Positions 7,299 to 15,013 of a DNA stretch of 64,000 nt are shown here, piece after piece (within the stretch, counting starts at the first letter, position 1; each line of letters opens with the position of its first letter). The DNA is from Nocardioides sp. S5. GTDB taxonomy: Bacteria; Actinomycetota; Actinomycetes; Propionibacteriales; Nocardioidaceae. The DNA is taken from assembly GCF_017310035.1 (NCBI RefSeq), contig NZ_CP022296.1, positions 1,302,001 through 1,366,000 of the forward strand, in the 5' to 3' direction. The notes under the pieces were generated by a model, which did no database searches, was not told the origin of the DNA, and saw only the letters and a program-made list of their open reading frames with translations. Position numbers and translations under genes: made by a program.

Positions 7299-7332
7299 TC
7301 ACCTAGGTGCGAAGGAGGTTGGTAAGCGATCA
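7299..7332 (-). promoter_or_regulatory. Backbone 34-bp box, copy 4
   Basis: Read leftward: CTGATCGC, 14 bases, CGCACCTAGGTGA, then CCAGA. The second half contains the perfect palindrome CACCTAGGTG. Its inner edge is 20 bases from the start at 7279. About 290 bases between this box and the HTH gene at 7624 hold no gene I can support. Confidence 0.65.
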
Positions 7333-7623
7333 GCCCGATCTGCGACACGAGGGGAATCCGACGGCCATAGCGCGGGAGAACTCACGGCCCTGTATGGGGC
7401 TTGCCCCGGGTGGCCGGCGTGGGCAAGGCCGCCGAGTGGTGACACCGAGGCTGGGCGCGATGTCGGGCCCAAGGTCATTGGCCATGCGGCGAGGAGTGTC
7501 CGCGTCGCGAGCGGCGCCATCGCGGAGTGAGACGGACGGGCTCCGCGGTCCCAGGTCGTCGGTCCGGGGCAGCCCAGACTGACCTGTCCCGCAGAGGATC
7601 GGCACCGCTAGTGTTCGTCGGCG

Positions 7624-8088
7624 ATGGCCTCCGGAATCGATCCCAACGCGTTGAGGGCTGCTCGCGAGGAAGCGGGGTTGACTCAGCATGAGTTGGCGCG
7701 TCTGGTGGGAGCGGCCGGGGGTGAGCGCATCTCTCGCTGGGAGTTGGGCACGTCATCTCCGCGTCCGGACTTCCTGGTCAGACTCGCCAAGGCACTCGAC
7801 ATCCCGGCGCTGCGGCTAATTCACGTCGACGGTGATGTCCCCGATCTCCGAGCGCTGCGCCTGCAGGCAGGGCTCACCGTTCCCGAACTCGCCACGTCCG
7901 CGAACGTGGCTGTGCCGACCTATTACGCCTGGGAGCAAGGGCGCTGGACCCGACTCCCTGCACCACAGTCGCTCGAAGCGCTAACCCGCGCACTCGGGGA
8001 GTCCGTCGAACTGGTTGTCGCAGCATTCCATGAGGCGCAACGGCAACGCCGGCGCAGCGGAACAGCCTCGGCCCGACCGAGTTCGTAG
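7624..8088 (+). CDS. Double helix-turn-helix (XRE-type) regulator
   Basis: 154 residues with two tandem XRE-like DNA-binding domains: residues about 5-60 (LRAAREEAGLTQHELARLVG, RISRWELGTSSPRP) and 76-130 (LRALRLQAGLTVPELATSAN, TYYAWEQG). A basic tail follows. A TAGTGT -10 hexamer lies about 10 bases before the ATG with no ribosome site, so the mRNA may be leaderless. CGCTAGTG there resembles the CACTAGTG centre of the palindrome at 8283-8316 ahead of the Tad operon, so it may regulate both itself and the pilus operon. Target and signal are inferred. Confidence 0.75.
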   Translation: MASGIDPNALRAAREEAGLTQHELARLVGAAGGERISRWELGTSSPRPDFLVRLAKALDIPALRLIHVDGDVPDLRALRLQAGLTVPELATSANVAVPTYYAWEQGRWTRLPAPQSLEALTRALGESVELVVAAFHEAQRQRRRSGTASARPSS

Positions 8089-8108
8089 GCGCAGGCGGGT
8101 TTGACCCT

Positions 8109-8117
8109 TATCCACAG
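8109..8117 (+). promoter_or_regulatory. Perfect DnaA box
   Basis: TTATCCACA followed by GGTGA. The box at 8267-8275 is its inverted partner and shares the whole 14-base string TTATCCACAGGTGA. They lie 158 bases apart in the gene-free interval 8089-8388. Confidence 0.7.
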
Positions 8118-8266
8118 GTGAGAATTTGTTCCGGGAGACCCGGACGATTTTGTGGTCCCATGGACTCCGGATCGTTTGGAGGCGTTGATGCTCGGTCCCA
8201 TCGGGGGGATTGAGCCGCGCGACCCTCCGGTCAGGACTGGGCGATGGCATCTCGGAAGCGGTCACC

Positions 8267-8275
8267 TGTGGATAA
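8267..8275 (-). promoter_or_regulatory. Perfect DnaA box, inverted partner of 8109
   Basis: TGTGGATAA preceded by TCACC. It lies seven bases before the palindrome 8283-8316 and 54 bases before the 34-bp box, so DnaA-type binding could directly affect the Tad promoter or form part of an origin. Confidence 0.7.
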
Positions 8276-8282
8276 CGAGACG

Positions 8283-8316
8283 CTCGATAGGAATGCACTA
8301 GTGTGTCACTATCGAG
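8283..8316. promoter_or_regulatory. 34-bp operator-like palindrome before the Tad operon
   Basis: Arms CTCGATAG and CTATCGAG are perfect inverted repeats around a centre CACTAGTG that is itself palindromic. Further matched positions lie between. It ends 12 bases ahead of the 34-bp box at 8329-8362. A two-fold regulator such as the double-HTH protein next door is the natural candidate to bind it. Confidence 0.6.
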
Positions 8317-8328
8317 TTGGGCTCGCGC

Positions 8329-8362
8329 TGATCGCTCCGGGCCCGTCTTGACACGTAGGTGA
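8329..8362 (+). promoter_or_regulatory. Backbone 34-bp box, copy 5 (Tad operon)
   Basis: TGATCGC, 14 bases (TCCGGGCCCGTCTT), GACACGTAGGTGA. It ends 27 bases ahead of the first Tad gene at 8389. Confidence 0.7.
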
Positions 8363-8388
8363 TCGAGACACGAGAGGACTCGGGATCC

Positions 8389-9075
8389 ATGTCACAGAAC
8401 ACCGCTCAAGGCCTGTCAGGCGAGGCAACCCCCACCAGCCGTCCCATGCCCACGCTCAACAACAGTCCACGACCACGACCCAAGCAGCGCCGCAGACCAT
8501 GGGTGTTCGCACTCTGTGTGGCCCTTGTCGCCGCGGGCGCGCTAGGCACCGCGTTCGCCTTCACCTCCATCAACGACACGCAAGAGGTCCTCGTGGTCAG
8601 CCAGGACATCAAGCGCGGCGAGACCATCGAGGCCGGTGACCTCTCAGTGGTGCGGGTCAGCGTCGACCCGGCACTGAGCCCGGTCGCCGGGAGCCAGAAG
8701 GCCGAGCTCGAGGGCAGCCGCGCCGCCGTCGACCTGTGGGCCGGCACCCTGCTCACCGAGGAGGCCACCACCGACAGCCTGGTGCCGGGGGAGGGGGAAT
8801 CCTTGGTGGGCATCAGCCTCACCCCCGCGCAGATGCCGTCCGAGCCGCTCTATGCCGGTGACGCCGTCCGGATCGTCACCACGCCCGGCGACCAGGGCGA
8901 GGTCAGCAACGAGGACCCGGTCACGGTCGAGGCGGTCGTGGTTGGTGTTAGCCGCGTGCAGGAGACCGGCGAGACCGTTGTCGACGTCTCTGTCCCCGAG
9001 GGTGACGCCGCCGACCTGGCAGCCCGCGCCGCGACGGGCCGGGTCGCACTGGTCCTGGACACGCGGGAGCGCTGA
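8389..9075 (+). CDS. SAF-domain pilus assembly protein (CpaB/RcpC-like)
   Basis: 228 residues from ATG 8389 (GAGAGGA ahead); an upstream in-frame GTG at 8359 falls inside the 34-bp box and is rejected. A proline/arginine-rich cytoplasmic start is followed by one membrane segment (about 35-55) and an SAF domain (about 65-130: VLVVSQDIKRGETIEAGDL). In Tad systems CpaB/RcpC sits in the envelope and helps pass the pilus through it. First gene of the Tad operon. Confidence 0.8.
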   Translation: MSQNTAQGLSGEATPTSRPMPTLNNSPRPRPKQRRRPWVFALCVALVAAGALGTAFAFTSINDTQEVLVVSQDIKRGETIEAGDLSVVRVSVDPALSPVAGSQKAELEGSRAAVDLWAGTLLTEEATTDSLVPGEGESLVGISLTPAQMPSEPLYAGDAVRIVTTPGDQGEVSNEDPVTVEAVVVGVSRVQETGETVVDVSVPEGDAADLAARAATGRVALVLDTRER

Positions 9076-9078
9076 GCG

Positions 9079-9921
9079 ATGGCGCTGATCGTCCTAGCGT
9101 CGGCCAGCGGTTCGCCCGGCGTCTCCACCACGGCGCTGGGGCTCACCCTCAACTGGCACCGTCCCGTGCTCCTGGTCGACGCCGACCCGACCGGTTCCTC
9201 CGCGGTTTTCGCTGGCTACTTCCACGGCACCCAGGAGCCCACCGGCGGGCTGATCAACCTTGCCCTCGCGCTGCGCGAGGGGACACTGGCTGCGGCCCTT
9301 CCTCGCGAGACGCTGTTGCTGGACCCCGAGGCCCCGGCCGAGCGGGCGCCCTGGTTCCTGCCTGGCATCCGCGCCCACGAGCAGGCCCCGAGCCTGCTGC
9401 CGCTGTGGGAGCCGCTCGCCGAGCAGCTGCGCGCGTTGGACCGCAACGGCCAAGACGTCATCGTCGACGCCGGCCGGCTCGGTCTCGCGGGTTGGCCGCA
9501 GCCGCTCATCGCTGCCTCCGACCTGACCCTGCTGGTCACTCGCAGCTCGCTGCCCGCGCTGGCCGGTGCACGCTCGTGGGCCAAGATGCTGCGCGACCAG
9601 TTCGCCGCCGTCGGTGGCCTCTCGCGACTGGGCCTCCTTCTCGTCGACGAGGACCGCCGGTGGCCGGCGATGCCCACGGGCGTCCCGCGGGTGCGTCCCT
9701 ACACGCCGCGCCACATCGCCAAGGCGCTCCAGATCTCCGTCGCGGCAGCGGTGGGCTGGGATCCCGAGGCCGCGGAGGTCTACTCCCATGGCGCTCGCAA
9801 GCCCCGCAAGTTCGAGTCCTCCGACCTGGTGCGCAGCTACCGCACCGCAGTCTCCCTGATCCACTCCGTCCTCACCTCCAACCAGGCCGCCCTCGCCCAC
9901 CCGATCGGAGGCCGCGCATGA
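9079..9921 (+). CDS. CpaE/TadZ-like ParA-family protein with a lysine-free P-loop
   Basis: 280 residues. The fold is ParA/MinD-like: strand and loop LIVLASASGSPGVSTTAL, then VLLVDADPTG, VIVDAGR and LLVTR. In the deviant Walker A both the signature lysine and the P-loop lysine are absent (SGSPGVSTT where KGGxGKTT is expected), so ATP hydrolysis is doubtful. In Tad loci this position is held by TadZ/CpaE, which places the pilus machine. The stop overlaps the TadA start (ATGA). Confidence 0.75.
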   Translation: MALIVLASASGSPGVSTTALGLTLNWHRPVLLVDADPTGSSAVFAGYFHGTQEPTGGLINLALALREGTLAAALPRETLLLDPEAPAERAPWFLPGIRAHEQAPSLLPLWEPLAEQLRALDRNGQDVIVDAGRLGLAGWPQPLIAASDLTLLVTRSSLPALAGARSWAKMLRDQFAAVGGLSRLGLLLVDEDRRWPAMPTGVPRVRPYTPRHIAKALQISVAAAVGWDPEAAEVYSHGARKPRKFESSDLVRSYRTAVSLIHSVLTSNQAALAHPIGGRA

Positions 9922-11618
9922 GCACCAACGGACACCAGCCCGGAGCCCAGGACCGCGAGCCGCTCCGCGCCGACGAATGGCTCGCGGCGCGACACGCAGA
10001 CCGCAGCCAGCGCTCCCCGTTCGCCCGCGGCCGCGGCACCAACGGCAACCAGCCGCCCCCGCAGCCGGCGCCGACCAGCGAGGACCACGACCCGACGTCG
10101 CTGCCGATCTTCGCCGGCGCCTGGACCAGCGAGGACCAGCTGCCGGGCCGCACGCGCTCGGACTTCACGCTCCGCCCGCTCGTCGCCAGCCCCGGCGACC
10201 AGCCGCACGCGATCGCGGCCATCGACTACTACGACGGCGCCGACGTGGGGGAGGTCGAGCTGGACTGGGAGCTCATCGCCCAGTACCGGGCCGAGATCTC
10301 CTCCCGGCTGACCGCCCGGCTGGACAAGGAAGGCGGCCGGGTCACCGACGAGGACCGCGAACAGATGGGCCTCGACGTCATCGAGGAGCTCATCAAGTCC
10401 GAGGCCGAGACGCTGGTCTCCACCGGTCGGCCGCCGTGGACGAAGGACCACGAGAAGGCACTCAAGTCCGCCCTCCACGCCGCCCTGTTCGGTCTGGGCC
10501 GGCTGCAGCCGCTGGTCGAGCGCGAGGACGTGGAGAACATCATCGTCATCGCCCGCGGCCCCGACTGCGCCGTGTGGCTGGAGCTCGTCGACGGCACACT
10601 GGTCGAGGCCGCCCCGATCGCCGACTCCGAGGACGAGCTGCGCGAGTTCCTCACCGACCTCGGCTCCCGGCAGAACCGGCCCTTCACCGAAGCGCGTCCG
10701 CACCTGGACCTGCGCCTGCCCGGCGGCGCCCGGCTCGCGGCCGGCTCCTGGGTGATGGCCTACACCTCGGTGGTGATCCGCCGGCACGGGATGCGCGAGG
10801 TGTCGATGGACGAGATGGTCTACGACCGCAAGGCGTGCGGCGCGGTCTTGGCCGACTTCCTCGCCGCCTGCGTCCGCGCCGGCAAGAGCATCGTCGTCTC
10901 CGGCGTCCAGGGCTCGGGCAAGACCACCTGGGTCCGCGCCCTGTGCTCGTGCATCCCGCCCTGGGAAATGATCGGCACCTTCGAGACCGAGTTCGAGCTG
11001 CACCTGCACGAGCTGGTCGACCGGCACAAGATCGTCCACGCCTGGGAGCACCGGCCCGGATCCGGCGAGGTCGGCATCGACGGCCGCCAGGCCGGTGAGT
11101 TCAGCCTCGAGGAGGCCATCCACCACTCCTTCCGGTTCAACCTCGCCCGCCAGATCGTCGGCGAGGTCCGCGGCCCGGAGGTCTGGAACATGCTCAAGGC
11201 CATGGAGTCCGGCCCGGGCTCGATCAGCACCACCCATGCCCGCAGCGCCGAGCACACTATCGAGAAGCTCGTCTCCTGCGCCATGGAGAAGGGCCCGCAG
11301 GTCACCCGCGAGCTCGCGATCAGCAAGCTCGCCGCCGCCATCGACATCGTGATGTACCTGCGATCCGAGGTCGTCCCCAACGGCGACGGCACCTTCCGCA
11401 AGCAGCGCTGGGTCGAGGAGGTCCTGGTCGTCCAGCCCAGCATCGACGCGGCCCGCGGGTATGCGACCACCCCGATCTTCGCCCCGAACCAGCTCGGCCA
11501 GGCCGTCGCCACCGGGAAGCTCGACAACTTCCTCGCCCAGGAGCTCGCCCGCCACGGGTTCGACCTCGAGGCGTACAAGGCCGAGTCCCAGGCAAACCCG
11601 GGGGTGGCGATCTCATGA
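9918..11618 (+). CDS. tadA: Tad pilus secretion ATPase
   Basis: 566 residues. A disordered, proline-rich head (about 1-75) leads into the CpaF/TadA fold. Walker A is SGVQGSGKTTWVRAL (about 326-340), the Asp/His boxes lie between, Walker B lies in the region ARQIVGEVRGPE (about 410), and STTHARSAE matches the HisBox of TadA. It powers assembly of the Flp pilus through TadB and TadC. Longer than the roughly 420-residue standard TadA because of the head and a C-terminal tail. Confidence 0.9.
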   Translation: MSTNGHQPGAQDREPLRADEWLAARHADRSQRSPFARGRGTNGNQPPPQPAPTSEDHDPTSLPIFAGAWTSEDQLPGRTRSDFTLRPLVASPGDQPHAIAAIDYYDGADVGEVELDWELIAQYRAEISSRLTARLDKEGGRVTDEDREQMGLDVIEELIKSEAETLVSTGRPPWTKDHEKALKSALHAALFGLGRLQPLVEREDVENIIVIARGPDCAVWLELVDGTLVEAAPIADSEDELREFLTDLGSRQNRPFTEARPHLDLRLPGGARLAAGSWVMAYTSVVIRRHGMREVSMDEMVYDRKACGAVLADFLAACVRAGKSIVVSGVQGSGKTTWVRALCSCIPPWEMIGTFETEFELHLHELVDRHKIVHAWEHRPGSGEVGIDGRQAGEFSLEEAIHHSFRFNLARQIVGEVRGPEVWNMLKAMESGPGSISTTHARSAEHTIEKLVSCAMEKGPQVTRELAISKLAAAIDIVMYLRSEVVPNGDGTFRKQRWVEEVLVVQPSIDAARGYATTPIFAPNQLGQAVATGKLDNFLAQELARHGFDLEAYKAESQANPGVAIS

Positions 11619-12544
11619 CCGCCTTCCTGCCCGCCGTCTTCGGGGCGCTCATCGTCATCGGCCTGATCGGCATGGTCTACGCGCTGATCCCCGCACCTCC
11701 GAAGCCGCCGCGGCCCGCCCGGACCGTCACCCCGTTCGGCCGGGCGGGTGGCTGGTTCACCCGGCTCAACCCGCGCACCCGGATGCTGGTCATCGGCGGC
11801 GCTGTCGCCGGCCTCCTGGTCGCGCTGCTGACCGGCTGGGTGATCGCGATCGTGCTCGTCCCGGCCGCGATCGTCGGCATCCCGCTGCTGCTCACGCCCC
11901 CGCCGGCGGCCGCGAGCGTCGAGAAGCTCGAGGCGCTCGAGGAGTGGACCCGGTCACTGTCCGGCAAGCTGACGGCCGGACAGTCGCTGCGCTCGGCGCT
12001 CATCAAGTCGCTGCAGTCGGTGCCGGCGCCCATCGAGCGCGAGGTCGGCCTGATGGTCTCCCGGCTCTGGAACAACACCGCCACCACCGAGGACGTGCTG
12101 CGCGCCTTCGCTGAGGACCTCAACGACTCCACCGGAGACGTGGTGGCCAGCCAGCTGATCCTCGCCGCCAGCGGTCGCGGGCAGGCCGGCCTGGCCAAGG
12201 CGCTGGACGCCCTCGCCGAGACCGTCGCGGCCGACGTGCGCGCCCGCCGCCAGATCGCCGCCGACCAGGCCAAGCCGCGCACCACCGCCCGCACGGTCAC
12301 CGTGATCACCCTCGGCGTCCTGGGCATGCTCGCCCTCACCGGCGACTACATCGAGCCGTACGGCAGCCCGCTCGGCCAGGTCATCCTCGCCGTCCTGCTG
12401 ACCGCCTACGTGGCCACGCTGCTGTGGATGCGCCGGATGGCGGTAGCCAAGCCGCTCCCGCGCTTCCTCGACCTCCAGGCCCGCAACGCGCACCGAGCGG
12501 CGCACGGAGCGGCGCGCGGGGAGAAGGAAGGAGCACTCGCATGA
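11615..12544 (+). CDS. tadB: Tad inner membrane platform protein
   Basis: 309 residues, with hydrophobic segments near 5-25, 53-90 and 230-275 around a cytoplasmic T2SSF-type domain (about 105-225: LEEWTRSLSGKLTAGQSLRSAL). It pairs with TadC under the ATPase to extrude pilin. Four-base overlap with tadA and with tadC on the other side (ATGA). Confidence 0.85.
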   Translation: MTAFLPAVFGALIVIGLIGMVYALIPAPPKPPRPARTVTPFGRAGGWFTRLNPRTRMLVIGGAVAGLLVALLTGWVIAIVLVPAAIVGIPLLLTPPPAAASVEKLEALEEWTRSLSGKLTAGQSLRSALIKSLQSVPAPIEREVGLMVSRLWNNTATTEDVLRAFAEDLNDSTGDVVASQLILAASGRGQAGLAKALDALAETVAADVRARRQIAADQAKPRTTARTVTVITLGVLGMLALTGDYIEPYGSPLGQVILAVLLTAYVATLLWMRRMAVAKPLPRFLDLQARNAHRAAHGAARGEKEGALA

Positions 12545-13458
12545 CGGGCCTCCAGCTCGCGCTCGCCAGCGGCACCCTCCTCGGGCTCGCCGTTGCCCTG
12601 CTCGTGTGGCGCCTGGCCCCGTCCGACCCCGACCTCGCCGACGCCCTGGACCGGCTCTCGCCCGGCCACGTCGTACCCCGACGCAGCGCCGGCCCGCTCG
12701 ACGTCGAGGAGAGCACCGAATCCGGATCGTTCGTCGACCGGATCGGCGTGTGGGCGATCAAGAACCTGCCCGGGGGAGCGTGGGCACACACACCGCGCAA
12801 GGACCTGGCCATCCTCCAGATCAGCGAGACCAGGTTCTACGGCGAGAAGGTCGTTTGGGCGCTGCTCGGCCTGGCCATGCCGCCGCTGTTCGCGGCGTTC
12901 TTCGCGCTGATCGGGCTCCCGCTCCCGTTCGTGATCCCCACCTTCGGGTCGCTCGGGCTCGCCGCACTGTTCTGGTTCATGCCCAACTACAACGCCACTG
13001 ACGACGCCAAGAAGGCCCGCATCGAGTTCAGCCGGGCCCTGGGCGCCTACATCGACATGGTCGCCACCGGAGTCCGCGACGGCTCCAGCGGCCAGCAGGC
13101 GCTGCGCTCCGCGGCCGAGGTCGGCGACACCTGGGTGTTCAAGCGAATCGAGAGCGAGCTGCGCCGCGCCCGCTACATGACCCGCGCCCCCTGGGACTTC
13201 CTGCACGGGCTAGCCGATGACCTCGGCGTCCCCGAGCTCGACGACCTCGCCGACATCATGCAGCAGTCCGGCCAGGACGGCGCCCAGATCTACAACAACC
13301 TCCGCGCCCGCGCCGCCGCCCTTCGCTCGGCGATGCTCAGCGCCGAACTCGGGAAGGCCAACGCCGTCTCCGAGCGCATGTACATCCCCGCCAGCCTGCT
13401 CGGCATCGTCTTCATGGCGATCCTCGTCACCCCGTCGATGCTCCGATTCGCGACCTAA
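12541..13458 (+). CDS. tadC: Tad inner membrane platform protein
   Basis: 305 residues from ATG 12541, which overlaps the tadB stop. Membrane segments near 5-20, 100-145 and 280-300, with a T2SSF-type cytoplasmic domain between (YIDMVATGVRDGSSGQQALR). Second platform subunit of the Tad machine. Confidence 0.85.
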   Translation: MTGLQLALASGTLLGLAVALLVWRLAPSDPDLADALDRLSPGHVVPRRSAGPLDVEESTESGSFVDRIGVWAIKNLPGGAWAHTPRKDLAILQISETRFYGEKVVWALLGLAMPPLFAAFFALIGLPLPFVIPTFGSLGLAALFWFMPNYNATDDAKKARIEFSRALGAYIDMVATGVRDGSSGQQALRSAAEVGDTWVFKRIESELRRARYMTRAPWDFLHGLADDLGVPELDDLADIMQQSGQDGAQIYNNLRARAAALRSAMLSAELGKANAVSERMYIPASLLGIVFMAILVTPSMLRFAT

Positions 13459-13513
13459 CACCGACGTCAATCCCGGGACACCCCGAACTCCACACCCAGA
13501 AAGGAACAACGCG

Positions 13514-13720
13514 ATGTTGAAACTCCTCATCACCCTCCAGGTGACGGCCCTGGCCGTGATCGCCAGCATGGAGGACCGCATCGTCAAGCACCGACGCGAC
13601 GAGCGCGGCTCGGTCACGATCGAGCAGGTCATCTGGGCCGGCGCGGTCATCCTCATCGTCGGCATCGTCGTCGCCGCAATCAGGGCGTTCGTGACCAGCG
13701 AGGCCGGAAAGATCAAGTAG
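13514..13720 (+). CDS. flp: Flp-type pilin
   Basis: 68 residues, ATG 13514 with AAGGA ahead. Prepilin features: a basic leader ending RRDERG, then SVTIE with glutamate at +5 of the mature protein, and a hydrophobic helix (about 40-60). It should be cut after the glycine by a TadV/CpaA-type prepilin peptidase; none is visible in this window, so the enzyme is encoded elsewhere. Major pilus subunit by position and size. Confidence 0.8.
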   Translation: MLKLLITLQVTALAVIASMEDRIVKHRRDERGSVTIEQVIWAGAVILIVGIVVAAIRAFVTSEAGKIK

Positions 13721-13728
13721 GTCCGTCC

Positions 13729-14124
13729 ATGTTCTCCAGCTCTCGCCGCCGACGCCGGGACGAGCGCGGCTCAGTGGCCATCCAGATGGTCTTCCTGATG
13801 CCGGCGCTCTTCCTGGTGATGTTCCTCGGTGTCCAGGGCGCGCTGTATTACCACGCCCGCGAAGTAGCGCTCGCGGCCGCGCAGGAGGGCGCACGTGAGG
13901 CGGGCAGCGAGAACGGCAGCCGTGAGTCCGGAGTCGCGACCGCGAACGGCTTCCTTCAGGACGCCGGCGGATCCGACGTGATGACGTCGACGAGCGTCTC
14001 CGGGTCACGGACCACGACAACGGCCACGATCACCGTCACCGGCAAGTCCATGAGCGTGATCCCCGGCTGGCACGTGACCGTCCGCCAGAGCGCCAGCGTC
14101 CCGGTCGAGAGGCTCACCGAATGA
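13729..14124 (+). CDS. TadE-like pseudopilin with glutamine at +5
   Basis: 131 residues. The leader ends RRRDERG, followed by SVAIQMVFLMPALF and a helix, then a beta-rich periplasmic part. Pseudopilins normally carry E at +5 after the cut; here it is Q (SVAIQ), unlike the SVAIE of the next gene. ATGA overlap with that gene. Minor pilus subunit. Confidence 0.75.
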   Translation: MFSSSRRRRRDERGSVAIQMVFLMPALFLVMFLGVQGALYYHAREVALAAAQEGAREAGSENGSRESGVATANGFLQDAGGSDVMTSTSVSGSRTTTTATITVTGKSMSVIPGWHVTVRQSASVPVERLTE

Positions 14125-14579
14125 TGGCGCAGAGCATCTGGGCCCGCGCCTTCAACCGCAGCCGGGACGAGCACGGATCGGTGGCCATCGAGGCCGCGAT
14201 CGGCGTCCCGGCCTTCGGGCTGTTCGTGGCGATGATCATCCTCGGCGGCCGCGTCGAGATCGCCAAGCAGTCCGTGGAAGCAGCCGCCTACGAGGCAGCA
14301 CGGGCAGCCTCGATCGAGCGAACCCAGAGCGAGGCAATCGTCGCAGGCAGGTCCTCGGCCGCAAGCAGCCTGCACGACCAGGACGTGCACTGCACCAGCA
14401 CGAACATCACGGTCAACGCTGCGGCGTTCAACGCACCGATCGGGAACACCGCCCAGGTGAACGTCACGGTGACCTGCACGGTCAACCTGTCGGACCTGAG
14501 CATCCCCGGCGTACCCGGCACCCGCACGATCACCGCAACCGCGAGCAGCCCCGTCGACGCCTACCGGGAGCGCCGATGA
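14121..14579 (+). CDS. TadE-like pseudopilin
   Basis: 152 residues. SRDEHG / SVAIEAAIGVPAF gives a proper prepilin site with E at +5, followed by a membrane helix (about 25-45) and a secreted beta-rich domain with two cysteines (HCTS and VTCTV) that may form a disulphide. Translationally coupled on both sides by four-base overlaps. Confidence 0.8.
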   Translation: MMAQSIWARAFNRSRDEHGSVAIEAAIGVPAFGLFVAMIILGGRVEIAKQSVEAAAYEAARAASIERTQSEAIVAGRSSAASSLHDQDVHCTSTNITVNAAAFNAPIGNTAQVNVTVTCTVNLSDLSIPGVPGTRTITATASSPVDAYRERR

Positions 14580-15013
14580 AGAGGCACCCGGTCCGACGAC
14601 AGCGCGACGAGCGCGGCGCCATCAGCGTCTGGTTCGCCACCGCGTCACTGGTGATGATCATCCTGGTCGGGATGACCGTCGACCTCGGCGGCAAGGTGCA
14701 CGCCCAGCAGCAGGCCCGCAGTGCCGCGGCCCAGGCAGCCCGCACCGGCGCCCAGGAGGTCCAGGGCTCGACCGCCATCCGCGGCGAGGAGCTCCGCGTC
14801 GACATCAACGCCGCCAAGTCCGCCGCGCAGGGCTACCTCAACGCCGCCGGCGTGGAGGGCAGCGTCACCGTCGTCAACGGCGACACCCTGATCGTGCGCA
14901 CCACCGACACCTACGACAGCAAGTTCCTCGGGATCATCGGGCTGGACTCGATGAGGGTCACCGGGGAGGCGTCTGCACGGCTCATCCGCGCCCAAGGAGG
15001 CATCGAACGATGA
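14576..15013 (+). CDS. TadG-like secreted pseudopilin
   Basis: 145 residues. RQRDERG / AISVWFATASLVMII resembles the putative Flp-assembly TadE/G N-terminus. The helix (about 17-38) is followed by a region rich in A and Q (VHAQQQARSAAAQAAR), as in TadG-type proteins. No von Willebrand domain, so it is a short form. Confidence 0.75.
   Translation: MKRHPVRRQRDERGAISVWFATASLVMIILVGMTVDLGGKVHAQQQARSAAAQAARTGAQEVQGSTAIRGEELRVDINAAKSAAQGYLNAAGVEGSVTVVNGDTLIVRTTDTYDSKFLGIIGLDSMRVTGEASARLIRAQGGIER

Noticed and set aside
8359..9075. GTG 8359 as start of the SAF/CpaB gene
   Set aside because: It falls within the second half of the 34-bp box; ATG 8389 with GAGAGGA is better.
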